Source of the DNA: Brevibacterium aurantiacum
GTDB lineage: Bacteria; Actinomycetota; Actinomycetes; Actinomycetales; Brevibacteriaceae
DNA: 64,000 nucleotides
Reading direction: 5' to 3'
Assembly (NCBI RefSeq): GCF_007558825.1
Contig: NZ_VLTK01000009.1
Span: 33,586-97,585 of the forward strand
A program made the translations under genes and the position numbers. Position 1 is the stretch's first letter. Each line of letters opens with the position of its first letter. The notes below the pieces were generated by a model. That model saw only the letters and a program-made list of their open reading frames with translations, had not been told where the DNA came from and did no database searches. Positions 50,265 to 60,363 of the stretch are shown here, in pieces.

Positions 50265-50553
50265 CGTGCCCTCCAGGTGCCGCGAATGGACTCACGCGGA
50301 CCGTCGTGCCACTCCGTGCCACTAGGTCGCGCAGTCCCTTCAAACCGGCCTCTCACCTGGCCTTTTACGGACCTCGACGCGAGCCCAATGGCACGCTGTG
50401 GCACGCAGCTGGTGGCACGCAGCCCCCAAATTTCGAGCCTCGAGCCACCCCGCGCTTGGCTGGAAGGTGCGCTCGTGCCACCCCCGTGCCATACCGAACG
50501 GATACTGATGTTCATCTGTGCTCTCCTCTGTCCTTCGGATGGAGGCACGAAAA
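50265..50553. other. probable attachment-site region with seven CGTGCCA-type repeats
   Basis: No gene here. CGTGCCAC occurs at 50305, 50315 and 50474 and CGTGCCAT at 50485; the inverse GTGGCACG at 50398 and 50412 and ATGGCACG at 50388. Seven copies in 190 bases in both orientations, next to the integrase start, look like arm-type binding sites. The core crossover site should lie here too, but I cannot define it because the other element end is not identified. Confidence 0.6.
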
Positions 50554-50591
50554 GAGGCCCGGACCTGCAGAAACCTGCAGATCCGGGCCTC
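50554..50591 (-). terminator. terminator of nrdF
   Basis: Stem GAGGCCCGGA / TCCGGGCCTC with an inner CTGCAG/CTGCAG pair, 38 bases beyond the nrdF stop on the minus strand. It marks the last recognisable chromosomal feature before the element. Confidence 0.75.
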
Positions 50592-50629
50592 CCATCAGCC
50601 CTTTCGGGCCTCGAGCAAGCTCTGGGGTC

Positions 50630-51703
<1,074 letters not shown>

Positions 51704-51739
51704 TCAGGTCCGCTCAACTCGCGGAATCCGGGTCATGGA

Positions 51740-51771
51740 TTCAGCGGGCCGGTTCACACCGACCCGCTGAA
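51740..51771 (-). terminator. hairpin between nrdE and nrdF
   Basis: TTCAGCGGG / CCCGCTGAA (9 bp) with an inner CCGGT/ACCG pair around TCAC. It follows the nrdE stop by eight bases and may terminate or attenuate transcription into nrdF. Confidence 0.65.
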
Positions 51772-51779
51772 CTCATCGG

Positions 51780-53942
51780 TCACAGCATGCAGGATACGCA
51801 GCCATCGACCTCGGTGCCCTCCAGCGCGAGCTGGCGCAACCGGATGTAGTAGATGGTCTTGATGCCCTTGCGCCACGCGTAGATCTGCGCCTTGTTGATG
51901 TCACGAGTCGTGGCGGTGTCCATGAAGAACAAGGTCAGCGACAGCCCCTGGTCCACGTGCTTCGTGGCCTCGGCGTAGGTGTCGATGATCTTCTCATAGC
52001 CGATCTCGTAGGCATCCTGGTAGTACTTGAGGTTGTCGTTGTCCATGAAGGGCGCCGGGTAGTACACACGCCCGATCTTGCCCTCCTTGCGAATCTCGAC
52101 CTTCGAGGCCACTGGGTGGATCGACGAGGTCGAATTGTTGATGTAGGAGATCGATCCGGTAGGTGGAACAGCCTGCAGGTTCTGATTGTAGATGCCGTGC
52201 TCGGCAACTGCAGCCTTGAGCTCACGCCAATCATCCTGAGTAGGGATATGCACGCCGGCTTCGGTGAACATCGCGGCCACACGCTGGGTGCGTGGTTCCC
52301 ACGCTTCCTCGGTGTACTTATCGAAGTATTCACCGGTCGCGTACTTCGACCTCTCGAATCCGGCGAAGGCAGCTTTACGTTCCTTCGCGATCTCCATCGA
52401 CGCACGCACACAGTGGTAGGCGACGGTGTAGAAGTACATGTTCGTGAAGTCGAGACCCTCATCCGAACCGTAGTAGATGTGCTCCCGGGCAAGGTAGCCG
52501 TGAAGGTTCATCTGGCCAAGTCCGATGGCATGCGACATGTCATTGCCGCGGGCGATCGAAGGAACCGACTGGATGTCAGAGGTCTCAGCGACAGCGGTCA
52601 GCCCGCGGATCGCGGTCTCGATGGTCTGCCCGAAGTTCTCGGAATCCATCGTCAGTGCGATGTTGAGAGAACCGAGGTTGCAGGAGATGTCCTTGCCGAC
52701 GACGTCGTATCCGAGATCGGAGTCGTACTTACTGGGCTCGGACACCTGAAGGATCTCTGAACACAGGTTCGACATGATGATCTTGCCGTCGATCGGGTTC
52801 GCCTTGTTCACCGTGTCTTCGAACATGACATAGGGGTAACCGGACTCGAACTGGATCTCTGCCAAGGTCTGGAAGAACTCGCGGGCATTGATCTTGTTCT
52901 TCTTGATGGCAGCGTTGTCGACCATCTCCTCGTACTTCTCTGTCACGTTGACGTCAGAGAAGGGCATGCCGTAGACGCGCTCGACGTCGTAGGGACTGAA
53001 GAGGTACATGTCCTCGTTGCGCTTGGCCAATTCAAAGGTGATATCCGGAATGACGACGCCCAATGACAGAGTCTTGATCCGGATCTTCTCATCCGCGTTC
53101 TCGCGCTTGGTGTCGAGGAACTTGTAGATGTCGGGGTGGTGAGCGTGCAGGTACACAGCTCCGGCACCCTGTCGTGCACCCAGCTGGTTGGCGTAGGAGA
53201 AGGAGTCTTCGAGCAGCTTCATGACGGGGATGACACCCGAGGACTGGTTCTCGATCTTCTTGATCGGTGCACCGGATTCGCGGATATTGGTCAGGGCAAA
53301 GGCCACACCGCCGCCGCGCTTCGACAGCTGCAGCGCGGAGTTGATGGAGCGGCCGATGGACTCCATATTGTCTTCGATGCGCAGCAGGAAGCAGGAGACG
53401 AGCTCGCCGCGCTGCTTCTTGCCCGCGTTGAGAAAGGTCGGGGTGGCCGGCTGGAAGCGACCGTGGATGATCTCGTCGACGAGCTGCTTAGCCAGCGTCT
53501 CGTCGCCGCGAGCGAGGAACAGTGCGACCATGACGACACGATCTTCGAAGCGTTCGAGGTAGCGTTTTCCGTCGAAGGTCTTCAGCGTGTAGGAGGTGTA
53601 GAACTTGAAAGCACCGAGGAAGGTCTGGAACCGGAACTTAGCCGAATAGGCGTGCTTCGAAAGCTCCTCGATGAAGTCGAAGGAGTACTGATCGAGGACT
53701 TCGGGTTCGTAGTATTCCTTCTCGACGAGGTAGTCGAGCTTCTCCTTGAGGTCGTGGAAGAAGACGGTGTTGTTGTTGACATGCTGCAGGAAGTACTGCC
53801 TGGCAGCCTGTTTGTCACGCTCGAACTGGATCCGACCGTCCTGGTCATACAGATTCAGCATGGCGTTGAGCGCATGGTAGTCAAGATCCGTCTCTTCGCG
53901 GATGATGTCTTCTACATTGCGGTCTTCAGCGAGCTCACGCAC
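51780..53942 (-). CDS. nrdE: class Ib ribonucleotide reductase alpha subunit
   Basis: Catalytic subunit reducing NDPs to dNDPs. The 720-residue protein is nearly collinear with mycobacterial Nrd[14 protein letters not shown] near the start, [23 protein letters not shown] with an active-site Cys, SNLCSEILQ, and the redox-active C-terminal CVSCML. I chose the GTG at 53942, which overlaps the nrdI 3' end by 31 bases; the longer frame to 54026 is a shadow of nrdI. It belongs to the nrdHIE operon. Confidence 0.93.
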   Translation of the reverse strand: MRELAEDRNVEDIIREETDLDYHALNAMLNLYDQDGRIQFERDKQAARQYFLQHVNNNTVFFHDLKEKLDYLVEKEYYEPEVLDQYSFDFIEELSKHAYSAKFRFQTFLGAFKFYTSYTLKTFDGKRYLERFEDRVVMVALFLARGDETLAKQLVDEIIHGRFQPATPTFLNAGKKQRGELVSCFLLRIEDNMESIGRSINSALQLSKRGGGVAFALTNIRESGAPIKKIENQSSGVIPVMKLLEDSFSYANQLGARQGAGAVYLHAHHPDIYKFLDTKRENADEKIRIKTLSLGVVIPDITFELAKRNEDMYLFSPYDVERVYGMPFSDVNVTEKYEEMVDNAAIKKNKINAREFFQTLAEIQFESGYPYVMFEDTVNKANPIDGKIIMSNLCSEILQVSEPSKYDSDLGYDVVGKDISCNLGSLNIALTMDSENFGQTIETAIRGLTAVAETSDIQSVPSIARGNDMSHAIGLGQMNLHGYLAREHIYYGSDEGLDFTNMYFYTVAYHCVRASMEIAKERKAAFAGFERSKYATGEYFDKYTEEAWEPRTQRVAAMFTEAGVHIPTQDDWRELKAAVAEHGIYNQNLQAVPPTGSISYINNSTSSIHPVASKVEIRKEGKIGRVYYPAPFMDNDNLKYYQDAYEIGYEKIIDTYAEATKHVDQGLSLTLFFMDTATTRDINKAQIYAWRKGIKTIYYIRLRQLALEGTEVDGCVSCML

Positions 53943-54325
53943 AGTTTGTCCAATCCTAAATTCACTGCTTCGACGTCCTCTGGGGTTCCGAGGAGTTCGA
54001 CACGGTACAGCACGGGTACATTGCATTTCGCGGCCACTTTGCGTGCCGCGCGACAGTATTCTTCGCCGAAGTTCGTATTTCCGGCGCCGATGACGCCGAC
54101 GAGATGGCGGCGATTCGATTCGATGTTGAGGAACTTGATCACTTGTTTGGGGACGGCGCCTCTGTTGGGGCCGGCTCCGTAGGTGGGAGTCACAAGGACG
54201 AACGGTTCGTCGATCGCCAGCGTCTCATCTTTTGTCAGCAGGGGAAGTCGGCGTGAGGGGTGCCGCAGCTTGCTGACGAATCGGTCGGTGTACTCAGAGC
54301 TGCTCGAGTAGTAGACCAGGAGCAT
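53912..54325 (-). CDS. nrdI: NrdI flavodoxin-like protein
   Basis: Supplies oxidant to assemble the NrdF manganese cofactor. The 137-residue protein has the flavodoxin-like FMN loop [12 protein letters not shown] at residues 5-16, VTPTYGAG and [12 protein letters not shown], all NrdI signatures. It begins one base after the nrdH stop and overlaps the nrdE start. Confidence 0.93.
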   Translation of the reverse strand: MLLVYYSSSSEYTDRFVSKLRHPSRRLPLLTKDETLAIDEPFVLVTPTYGAGPNRGAVPKQVIKFLNIESNRRHLVGVIGAGNTNFGEEYCRAARKVAAKCNVPVLYRVELLGTPEDVEAVNLGLDKLCVSSLKTAM

Positions 54326-54326
54326 G

Positions 54327-54575
54327 TCAGGCTACAACGGAAACCGAGGTCTGCTCTCCGGCCAGGGTGGCGATCTTGTCCGGACGGAAACCTGACCAGT
54401 GGTCGTTATCAGTGACAACGACGGGAGCCTGCATGTAGCCCATGGCCTTGACGACGTCCAAGGCGTTCTCATCGACACTGAGATCGACCGATTTGTACTT
54501 CAGCCCTTTGGCATCGAGCGCACGGTACGTGGCGTTGCACTGGACGCAAGCTGGCTTGGTGTACACGGTGATCAT
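54327..54575 (-). CDS. nrdH: NrdH-redoxin (glutaredoxin-like electron donor)
   Basis: An 82-residue glutaredoxin-like protein that reduces NrdE. It has the redox motif CVQC at residues 10-13 and the C-terminal [11 protein letters not shown] characteristic of NrdH. GAGGAG precedes the ATG at 54575. It is the first gene of the nrdHIE operon; two NrdR-box-like sites lie about 100-150 bases upstream. Confidence 0.94.
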   Translation of the reverse strand: MITVYTKPACVQCNATYRALDAKGLKYKSVDLSVDENALDVVKAMGYMQAPVVVTDNDHWSGFRPDKIATLAGEQTSVSVVA

Positions 54576-54678
54576 CGCGACTCCTCATTTCTGCACTTCG
54601 GCTTAGATTTCACGGTATTTCCACTGGTTTCATGACCTAGACGATGACGAATATCACGTAGATCATGCCCGAGTGTGA

Positions 54679-54725
54679 CCACTAGATGTTGTGTTCGAGG
54701 TCGACTCTACCCCTATATCCAGTGT
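54679..54725. promoter_or_regulatory. pair of NrdR-box-like sites
   Basis: CCACTAGATGTTGTGT (54679-54694) and CCCCTATATCCAGTGT (54710-54725) each match about 12 of 16 positions of the NrdR box pattern ACACTATATATAGTGT. Their starts are 31 bp apart, the three-turn spacing usual for NrdR pairs. They lie upstream of nrdH, where NrdR represses ribonucleotide reductase genes. Confidence 0.7.
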
Positions 54726-55173
54726 TACACCAGTGTTCTTTCGACCATCCACAACCTGTGCTCAAACAGTCCACAGTCATCCACAAGTCACGAATGACAC
54801 CGTTGTAGTTCGATCACCTGCGAGGACACTGGCCTATGAGGCCGAAGAGCCGTATCCAGGCACCACGCTCGGGACCGTTTTCCACACCTGTCCACAGATA
54901 AAATTTTCCCCTGTGGGTACTTCGTCGGCGTGTCACATTCGATTCCCTCTCCGATCCGCTGGCGTCCCATTTCACAGCCGTTCCCACCCCATCTCCACGG
55001 TCGCTCCCACCTCCTTTCCACCATCACCCCTGAGTGTTTCGCACTGTTCTTCATACTTGTGTGTCGGTCTTCAAATGGTATGTGTCGGTACTGACACGAA
55101 AGAGTCCAGTCGGGTGTCAGGGTCAACCCATATGCTGGTTCTGTCAGCCAGTTGAGATTCGAGAGGCACCACC
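54726..55173. other. intergenic region between nrdH and moxR promoters
   Basis: About 450 bases without a convincing gene. TCCACA, the core of DnaA boxes, occurs five times on the plus strand at 54748, 54770, 54780, 54881 and 54891. A near-palindrome GTGTCGGTACTGACAC lies at 55082-55097, 77 bases before the moxR start, and may be part of its promoter. Confidence 0.5.
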
Positions 55174-56169
55174 ATGACGGCAACGGCACCCGCCAACACT
55201 CAAGAGATCGCACACGCCCAATCGATCCTGAGCGGTCTGGAATCCTATCTTGACCATTTCGTCGTCGGACAGCAGCGCCTGCGCGAGAGTCTGCTCATCG
55301 GTCTCCTCTCCAGCGGCCACCTTCTCCTGGAGAGTGTTCCCGGGCTTGCCAAGACAACTGCGGCGGCGGCGCTGGCCAATGCTGTGGATGGAAAATTCTC
55401 CCGCATCCAGTGCACGCCCGATCTGCTGCCCGCTGACATCATCGGCTCGCAGATCTACAACGCCCAAGAAGGCTCTTTCAATACAGTCCTGGGCCCGGTA
55501 CACGCCAACATCGTCCTCCTCGACGAGATCAACCGCTCGTCGGCGAAGACTCAGAGCGCCATGCTCGAGGCGATGCAGGAGAAGCAGACGACGATCGGCG
55601 GCCAGCGGTTCGAACTTCCCCGTCCTTTCCTCGTCATGGCCACACAGAACCCGATCGAGCAGGAGGGCACCTACCAGTTGCCCGAAGCTCAGCTCGATCG
55701 GTTCATGATCAAAGACCTCCTGACCCATCCGAACCCCAATGAGGAGATGGAAATCCTGTCGCGACTCGATTCGGGTGTCTTCGATCGCGACTCAGTCCCG
55801 AAGCCCTCCTGCAGCCTCGGAGATGTGGAGACGCTGCAGCAATATGCACGCACCATCTACGTCGACCCGTCGATCACCCGATACCTTGTCGAACTCGTCC
55901 ATGCGACGAGGAACACCACGAAATATCTGGGACGCCTGGCTCCCTTCATCGAATATGGGGCCAGCCCCCGCGCCTCGATCGCCTTCACCAACGCGGGACG
56001 AGCTCTGGCGATGATCCGAGGCCGCAACTACGTCATCCCCGAAGACATCAAGGATCTGGCCCACCGAATCCTCGCTCACCGCATCCAACTCAACTTCGAA
56101 GCCGCAGCGGAGAACATCACGAGCGCACAGGTCGTCGATGCCCTCCTCATGGCCGTCCCCACTCCCTGA
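55174..56169 (+). CDS. MoxR family AAA+ ATPase
   Basis: A 331-residue AAA+ ATPase with the Walker A region LLESVPGLAKTTAA, Walker B VLLDEINRSSAKTQSAMLEAMQE and sensor 1 MATQNPIEQEGTYQLPEAQLDRF, the standard MoxR pattern. MoxR proteins act as chaperones for VWA-domain partners, here encoded downstream at 57496 and 58467. The six genes 55174-60340 are closely spaced or overlapping and form one operon. GAGAGGC precedes the ATG. Confidence 0.93.
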   Translation: MTATAPANTQEIAHAQSILSGLESYLDHFVVGQQRLRESLLIGLLSSGHLLLESVPGLAKTTAAAALANAVDGKFSRIQCTPDLLPADIIGSQIYNAQEGSFNTVLGPVHANIVLLDEINRSSAKTQSAMLEAMQEKQTTIGGQRFELPRPFLVMATQNPIEQEGTYQLPEAQLDRFMIKDLLTHPNPNEEMEILSRLDSGVFDRDSVPKPSCSLGDVETLQQYARTIYVDPSITRYLVELVHATRNTTKYLGRLAPFIEYGASPRASIAFTNAGRALAMIRGRNYVIPEDIKDLAHRILAHRIQLNFEAAAENITSAQVVDALLMAVPTP

Positions 56170-56181
56170 TCGGGTGCATCG

Positions 56182-57066
56182 ATGACTGCTCTGCTCAATC
56201 GGATCAAAGCGCGGATGACCATCCACGCGCACCGTCGAACCCGCAGGCTCCTCGACGGGGACTATTCCTCTGTCTTCCACGGGCACAGCCTCGACTTCGA
56301 CGACCTGCGCGACTACATTCCCGGCGACGAGATCCGCGACATCGACTGGAAGGCCACGGCCCGACACTCGAACCCGCTGGTCAAACGCTATGTCGCCCAC
56401 CGCAGGCACATTCTCGCGCTCGTCGTCGACTCGTCCCGGAACTTCGACGCCGTGACCTCGGCCGGGGTCGACAAGCGACAGCTCGCGATCCTCATGGCCG
56501 GCATGACCGGATACCTCGCCGTACGCCACGGAGATGACGTGATGCTCATCCACGGCAGCGCACAACGCACCACCGCGTCCCCCCGCAAGGGCAGCGAAGC
56601 CCACTTGGAGAACCTTCTGCAGCAGATCCTCGCCGAGGCGGGCACCGACGGCGACGGTTCGATCGATGAGCAGCTGCAGTGGATCGCCTCGCACATCAAT
56701 CACCGGATGCTTGTGGTCGTCATCTCCGACCAGGCTCCGCTCGGCGAGAAGGAGGAAGCCACAATCAAACGTCTGCGTGCACAGCACGAGATCCTGTGGA
56801 TCACGATCACCGACGCGGACCTGGCACAGCTGCCGGCCACCTCGGCGCCGTTCGATGTCTCCCGCCCTGATGTCGGTCTGCCCACCTCAGTGATGGCCAA
56901 CCCGAACGTACGCAATGAATTCCTCGCTGCGGAAGCAAGCCGCAGGCAGCACCGAATCGACCTGCTCTCGAAGCTCGGAATCTCACACACCGAAATCGCC
57001 CATCCGGACCAAGCCCTGGGCAATCTCCACACTCTTCTGCTGAGGCACCGCCGTGGGCCCCGCTGA
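56182..57066 (+). CDS. DUF58 domain protein
   Basis: A 294-residue protein with the DUF58 signature DFDDLRDYIPGDEIRDIDWKATARHSNPLVKRY (about residues 35-68) and a VWA-like fold. It lies 12 bases after moxR and overlaps the next gene by 14 bases. MoxR-DUF58-VWA operons are widespread and linked to envelope or stress functions, with no defined reaction. Confidence 0.9.
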   Translation: MTALLNRIKARMTIHAHRRTRRLLDGDYSSVFHGHSLDFDDLRDYIPGDEIRDIDWKATARHSNPLVKRYVAHRRHILALVVDSSRNFDAVTSAGVDKRQLAILMAGMTGYLAVRHGDDVMLIHGSAQRTTASPRKGSEAHLENLLQQILAEAGTDGDGSIDEQLQWIASHINHRMLVVVISDQAPLGEKEEATIKRLRAQHEILWITITDADLAQLPATSAPFDVSRPDVGLPTSVMANPNVRNEFLAAEASRRQHRIDLLSKLGISHTEIAHPDQALGNLHTLLLRHRRGPR

Positions 57067-57505
57067 GCTCGTCGGCCCCCTGCAGATCTCGGTCTGGTGG
57101 TATGTCGCCGCCGCCGTGGTTCTGCTGGCCGCCGCCCTCAATCTGTTCGCTCCGCTGCTGCGCGCGGCGGCCGGATCAGGGATGAAGTCCCGACCGCGGA
57201 TTCCCATCCCTGTTCGCAGCACCTACATGTCTCGGATCGGCGCGGTCGAGTCGAAACTGGATGCGGGTGAAGCCGATGTCCGCGATTCGGCTCGGGAACT
57301 GGCGAAGATCGTGCGCGAGTTCGCCCATCACGCATGGGGCGTCAAGGCCGAACACCTCACCTACCGAGATGCAGCTGTGGCCGGCCTCGACGACCTCGCG
57401 GAGTCCTTGTCTGGCCTCTACGAAGCAGAGTTCGCCGAGGACGATGCCGATGATCTGGGGCCCCAGATCGCCGGCGCCAGAAAGCTGGTGACCCGATGGT
57501 CCTGA
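57053..57505 (+). CDS. small membrane-anchored protein of the MoxR operon
   Basis: A 150-residue protein starting with GTG at 57053 inside the DUF58 gene's end. One membrane helix (WWYVAAAVVLLAAALNLF, about residues 15-32) is followed by a cytoplasmic helical domain. It occupies the position of DUF4381-type proteins in such operons, but the match is too weak to name. Confidence 0.75.
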   Translation: MGPAELVGPLQISVWWYVAAAVVLLAAALNLFAPLLRAAAGSGMKSRPRIPIPVRSTYMSRIGAVESKLDAGEADVRDSARELAKIVREFAHHAWGVKAEHLTYRDAAVAGLDDLAESLSGLYEAEFAEDDADDLGPQIAGARKLVTRWS

Positions 57506-58470
57506 TGTTCTGGTGGCTGGCCCTCATCCTCCTCGTGCTTGCCGCGGCAGCAGTCTTCTTCTTCCGCAGACCCAAGGCCACCGCGTCGTCACTGGCCGTG
57601 GCGCACAGCGGTCGAATGACAAGCCTGCCCAGCTTCCGCAAAGCCATGCGGACCCGCCTGATGACGACCGTCGCCTTCCTCGCCGTCATCGCCCTCACCG
57701 GTCTCTCCACCCTCGCAGGGATCTCTCGCCCCGCCTGGGTCGAGACCGTCAACCCGGAGAAGAAGCTGCGAGATGTCATGCTCTGCCTCGACGTGTCCGG
57801 TTCGATGCTCGGCTATGACGCCGACCTCCTCGAGGCCTACCAGGAGCTCGTCGACCGATTCGACGGTGAACGCATCGGAATGACCGTGTTCAACTCGACC
57901 GCTGTCTCCGCCTTCCCGCTCACCGATGACTACGACATGGTCCAGAACTATCTCGAGGAAGCCGAGGAGGGCTTCCGCACCTGGGGCTCTGAAGGCACCG
58001 ATTACTCCTGGTCGACCTCGCCTCCCAACATCGGCGGTTCTTCTCTCATCGGAGACGGACTCGTCTCCTGCGTGGACAATTTCGACCGTCAGGACGAAGA
58101 TCGGTCTCGTTCGATCATCTTCGCCACCGACAATATGCTTGCCGGTGACCCTCTGTTCGACCTCGACGAAGCCACCGACATTGCTGTGGACTCCGAGGTC
58201 AGGGTCTACAGCCTCTCTCCCCCGTCGGTGCTCACGAACCCGCAGACAAAGGAACTGAAGTCGGTCTCCGATCGCACCGGAGGCAAACAGTTCGACATGG
58301 GTTCGGCATCGACGATCGATCGGATCGTCGCAGAGATCCAAAGTCAGGAGGCCGAGAACACTCCGGGCCGTTCCTACACCGTCGTCCATGACATGCCCGC
58401 AGTTCCCCTCGGAATCGCAGTCTTCGGCCTCGCCGGTGTCTTCGTTCTGGCTTGGAGGACGAAATCATGA
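57496..58470 (+). CDS. VWA domain membrane protein (BatA-like)
   Basis: A 324-residue protein with two N-terminal membrane helices, a von Willebrand A domain with an intact MIDAS start DVSGSM (about residues 95-100), and a C-terminal helix (AVPLGIAVFGLAGVFVLAW). The topology matches BatA/BatB proteins that work with MoxR ATPases. It overlaps genes on both sides. Confidence 0.88.
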   Translation: MVLMFWWLALILLVLAAAAVFFFRRPKATASSLAVAHSGRMTSLPSFRKAMRTRLMTTVAFLAVIALTGLSTLAGISRPAWVETVNPEKKLRDVMLCLDVSGSMLGYDADLLEAYQELVDRFDGERIGMTVFNSTAVSAFPLTDDYDMVQNYLEEAEEGFRTWGSEGTDYSWSTSPPNIGGSSLIGDGLVSCVDNFDRQDEDRSRSIIFATDNMLAGDPLFDLDEATDIAVDSEVRVYSLSPPSVLTNPQTKELKSVSDRTGGKQFDMGSASTIDRIVAEIQSQEAENTPGRSYTVVHDMPAVPLGIAVFGLAGVFVLAWRTKS

Positions 58471-59549
58471 TCTTCGATCCCGTCTTCACCTGGTTCGGAT
58501 GGGGCTTCCTCGTCCTCGCCCTGCTGACCGTGTGCATCATCCCGGCAGTGCGCGGGGATGGACCTCGCTGGAAATGGTTCGCACGCATGGGCATCGTCGC
58601 CGTGCTCGCACTCGCCCTGGCCCGACCGGGCATTCCCATCAAATCCTCGACCGAGGAATACGAGGCAGCCGCCGACGTCTACTTCCTCGTCGATACGACG
58701 ACTTCGATGGCCGCCGAGGACTATGACGGTGACAAGACCCGACTGGAAGGGGTCAAGAAGGACATGTTGGAGCTGGCAGAGCAGCTCCCCGGCACCAGGA
58801 TGAGCATCATCTCCTTCGCCTCGACCGCATCGACGGTCATGCCTCTGACGACCGACCATACGGCGTTCGCCTCCGCCGTCGATGTCCTCAGTCCGGAGAT
58901 GTCGCTGAACTCGAACGGATCCTCCATCACCGAGGCGGGCGCTGAGCTGGACAAGCGGATGAAGTCCAATCAGGAAGATCGTCCGGACAACAAGAGCCTC
59001 GTCTTCTACTTCGGCGACGGCGAGCAGACCTCCGAGTCCCCCGTCGACTCGTGGTCATCCTTCGCCTCCCGCATCGACAGCGGCGCGGTGTTCGGCTACG
59101 GAACGTCTCAGGGCGGAAAGATGAAGGAATCCCAGCCATTCGGCTACGGTGCGGGTTCAGGCGGGGGCCCCGGCCTCGGTGATCCTGGTGACACCGGCGG
59201 GACCGGAGACGGTGACGGGTCCGCAGGAACGGACGGCGAGTACATCCTCGACGGACAGGGCAATCCTGGGATCTCAACGATCGACGAGACGAACCTCAGA
59301 CAGATCGCGAATGACCTCGGTGTGAAGTACCACCACCGTGACGGCGGGGCCTCAATGTCGAGCGTGTACACGGCACCGAAGTACGATCAGGCGCTGGTCA
59401 AGAAGGATGGGCGGGTCACCGTCGACGAATACTTCTGGGTCCCCCTGCTTCTCGTGTTCGCATGGATCGCGGTCGAAATGGTCTTCGGCGTCCGCGAGCT
59501 GCTGCGGTTGCGCACGATTGCGCCCAAACCACGAGGAGGACGGTCATGA
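58467..59549 (+). CDS. VWA domain membrane protein (BatB-like)
   Basis: A 360-residue protein with two N-terminal membrane helices, a VWA domain whose MIDAS start is DTTTSM (a variant of DxSxS) and a C-terminal helix (FWVPLLLVFAWIAVEMVFG). A Gly-rich insert (about residues 225-255) is unusual. It starts with ATG at 58467 overlapping the previous stop and pairs with the VWA protein before it. Confidence 0.87.
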   Translation: MIFDPVFTWFGWGFLVLALLTVCIIPAVRGDGPRWKWFARMGIVAVLALALARPGIPIKSSTEEYEAAADVYFLVDTTTSMAAEDYDGDKTRLEGVKKDMLELAEQLPGTRMSIISFASTASTVMPLTTDHTAFASAVDVLSPEMSLNSNGSSITEAGAELDKRMKSNQEDRPDNKSLVFYFGDGEQTSESPVDSWSSFASRIDSGAVFGYGTSQGGKMKESQPFGYGAGSGGGPGLGDPGDTGGTGDGDGSAGTDGEYILDGQGNPGISTIDETNLRQIANDLGVKYHHRDGGASMSSVYTAPKYDQALVKKDGRVTVDEYFWVPLLLVFAWIAVEMVFGVRELLRLRTIAPKPRGGRS

Positions 59550-60340
59550 ACCGGATCACTCGCAGTTGGTCGACGATGCGCAGGCTCTCGCGCGTCAACC
59601 TCATCATCGGATCCGTCCTCCTCCTCGTGTTCGGCTATGTGGCTGTGACCCTCTACTTCGGCGCAGCATCTCAGGTTCGCTACGCGTCGAATGATTTCCC
59701 TGGAGCGAAGAAGGCCTCGACCGCGTTCCTCACACTCAGCCCGATCCAACGCCATATCGGCTATTACAACCGCGGCACCGCAGAGGCGGCCGTCGGCGAT
59801 TTCGAACCGGCGCAGTCAGACCTCGAATCCGCTCTTGAGATCACCCCTGTCCGTGACGAATGTGCCGTGAGGATCAACCTGTCCTACGTGTATGAGAAGC
59901 TCGCCGACGAGGTCGCGGACCAAGATCCAGGACAGTCGGACGAACTCTACGACCAGTCGCTGCAGACCTTGGAAGATGCTCCAGAGGAATGCCAGCCCAA
60001 GAAGAGCGAAGAGAAGCAGAAGAGCGAAGAAGCGAAGAAGCGCGTGGAAGACAAGAAGGCCGGAGAGAAGTCGAAGCAGGAAGGCTCCGAGAGCGACGAC
60101 TCCGATGGGTCCGAGGGCGAGGATCCGAAGAACGGCGACTCCGGAGATGACTCGAAGAAGAAGGACGAAGGTCAGGACTCCGGCGAAGGCGAGGAGAAAT
60201 CCGACGACTCGGAGGGGAAGTCCGAAGAGCAGAAGAAGCGCGACAAGCTGAAGGAACGCGGCGAGGACTCGGAACGTCAGCAGCGCCAGCAGGGGCCCGG
60301 CGGAGACGGGGGCCGTTCCGCCCCGGACAAACCGTGGTGA
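59546..60340 (+). CDS. TPR-like membrane protein with charged tail (BatC-like)
   Basis: A 264-residue protein with one N-terminal membrane helix (LIIGSVLLLVFGYVAVTLYFG), a short TPR-like region (YYNRGTAEAAVGDFEPAQSDLESALEITP, about residues 75-105) and a long Lys/Glu/Asp/Ser-rich disordered tail. This is the usual layout of the TPR member of MoxR/VWA operons. GAGGAGG precedes the ATG, which overlaps the previous stop. Confidence 0.85.
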   Translation: MNRITRSWSTMRRLSRVNLIIGSVLLLVFGYVAVTLYFGAASQVRYASNDFPGAKKASTAFLTLSPIQRHIGYYNRGTAEAAVGDFEPAQSDLESALEITPVRDECAVRINLSYVYEKLADEVADQDPGQSDELYDQSLQTLEDAPEECQPKKSEEKQKSEEAKKRVEDKKAGEKSKQEGSESDDSDGSEGEDPKNGDSGDDSKKKDEGQDSGEGEEKSDDSEGKSEEQKKRDKLKERGEDSERQQRQQGPGGDGGRSAPDKPW

Positions 60341-60363
60341 GGCACCTATGAAATCATGAGTCC

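Larger units (their letters stand above)
18220..50550. mobile_element. integrative and conjugative element (approximate limits)
   Basis: A contiguous block of mobility genes: MobF relaxase, primase-polymerase, ParB-like protein, a type IV secretion set with VirB4, VirB6 and VirD4 homologues, SSB, Lsr2, excisionase and tyrosine integrase. Its GC is uniformly high. The right limit lies between the integrase (ending at 50264) and the nrdF terminator (50554). The left limit at about 18219 is where the SDR gene is cut. I find no direct-repeat att core linking these two points, so the true left end may be beyond the sugar cluster and outside the window. Confidence 0.75.

Noticed and set aside
18200-50550. 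Direct-repeat att cores at the two presumed ends of the element
   Set aside because: Only a trivial shared GGACTCA was found between the left junction and the integrase flank, too short to support att sites.
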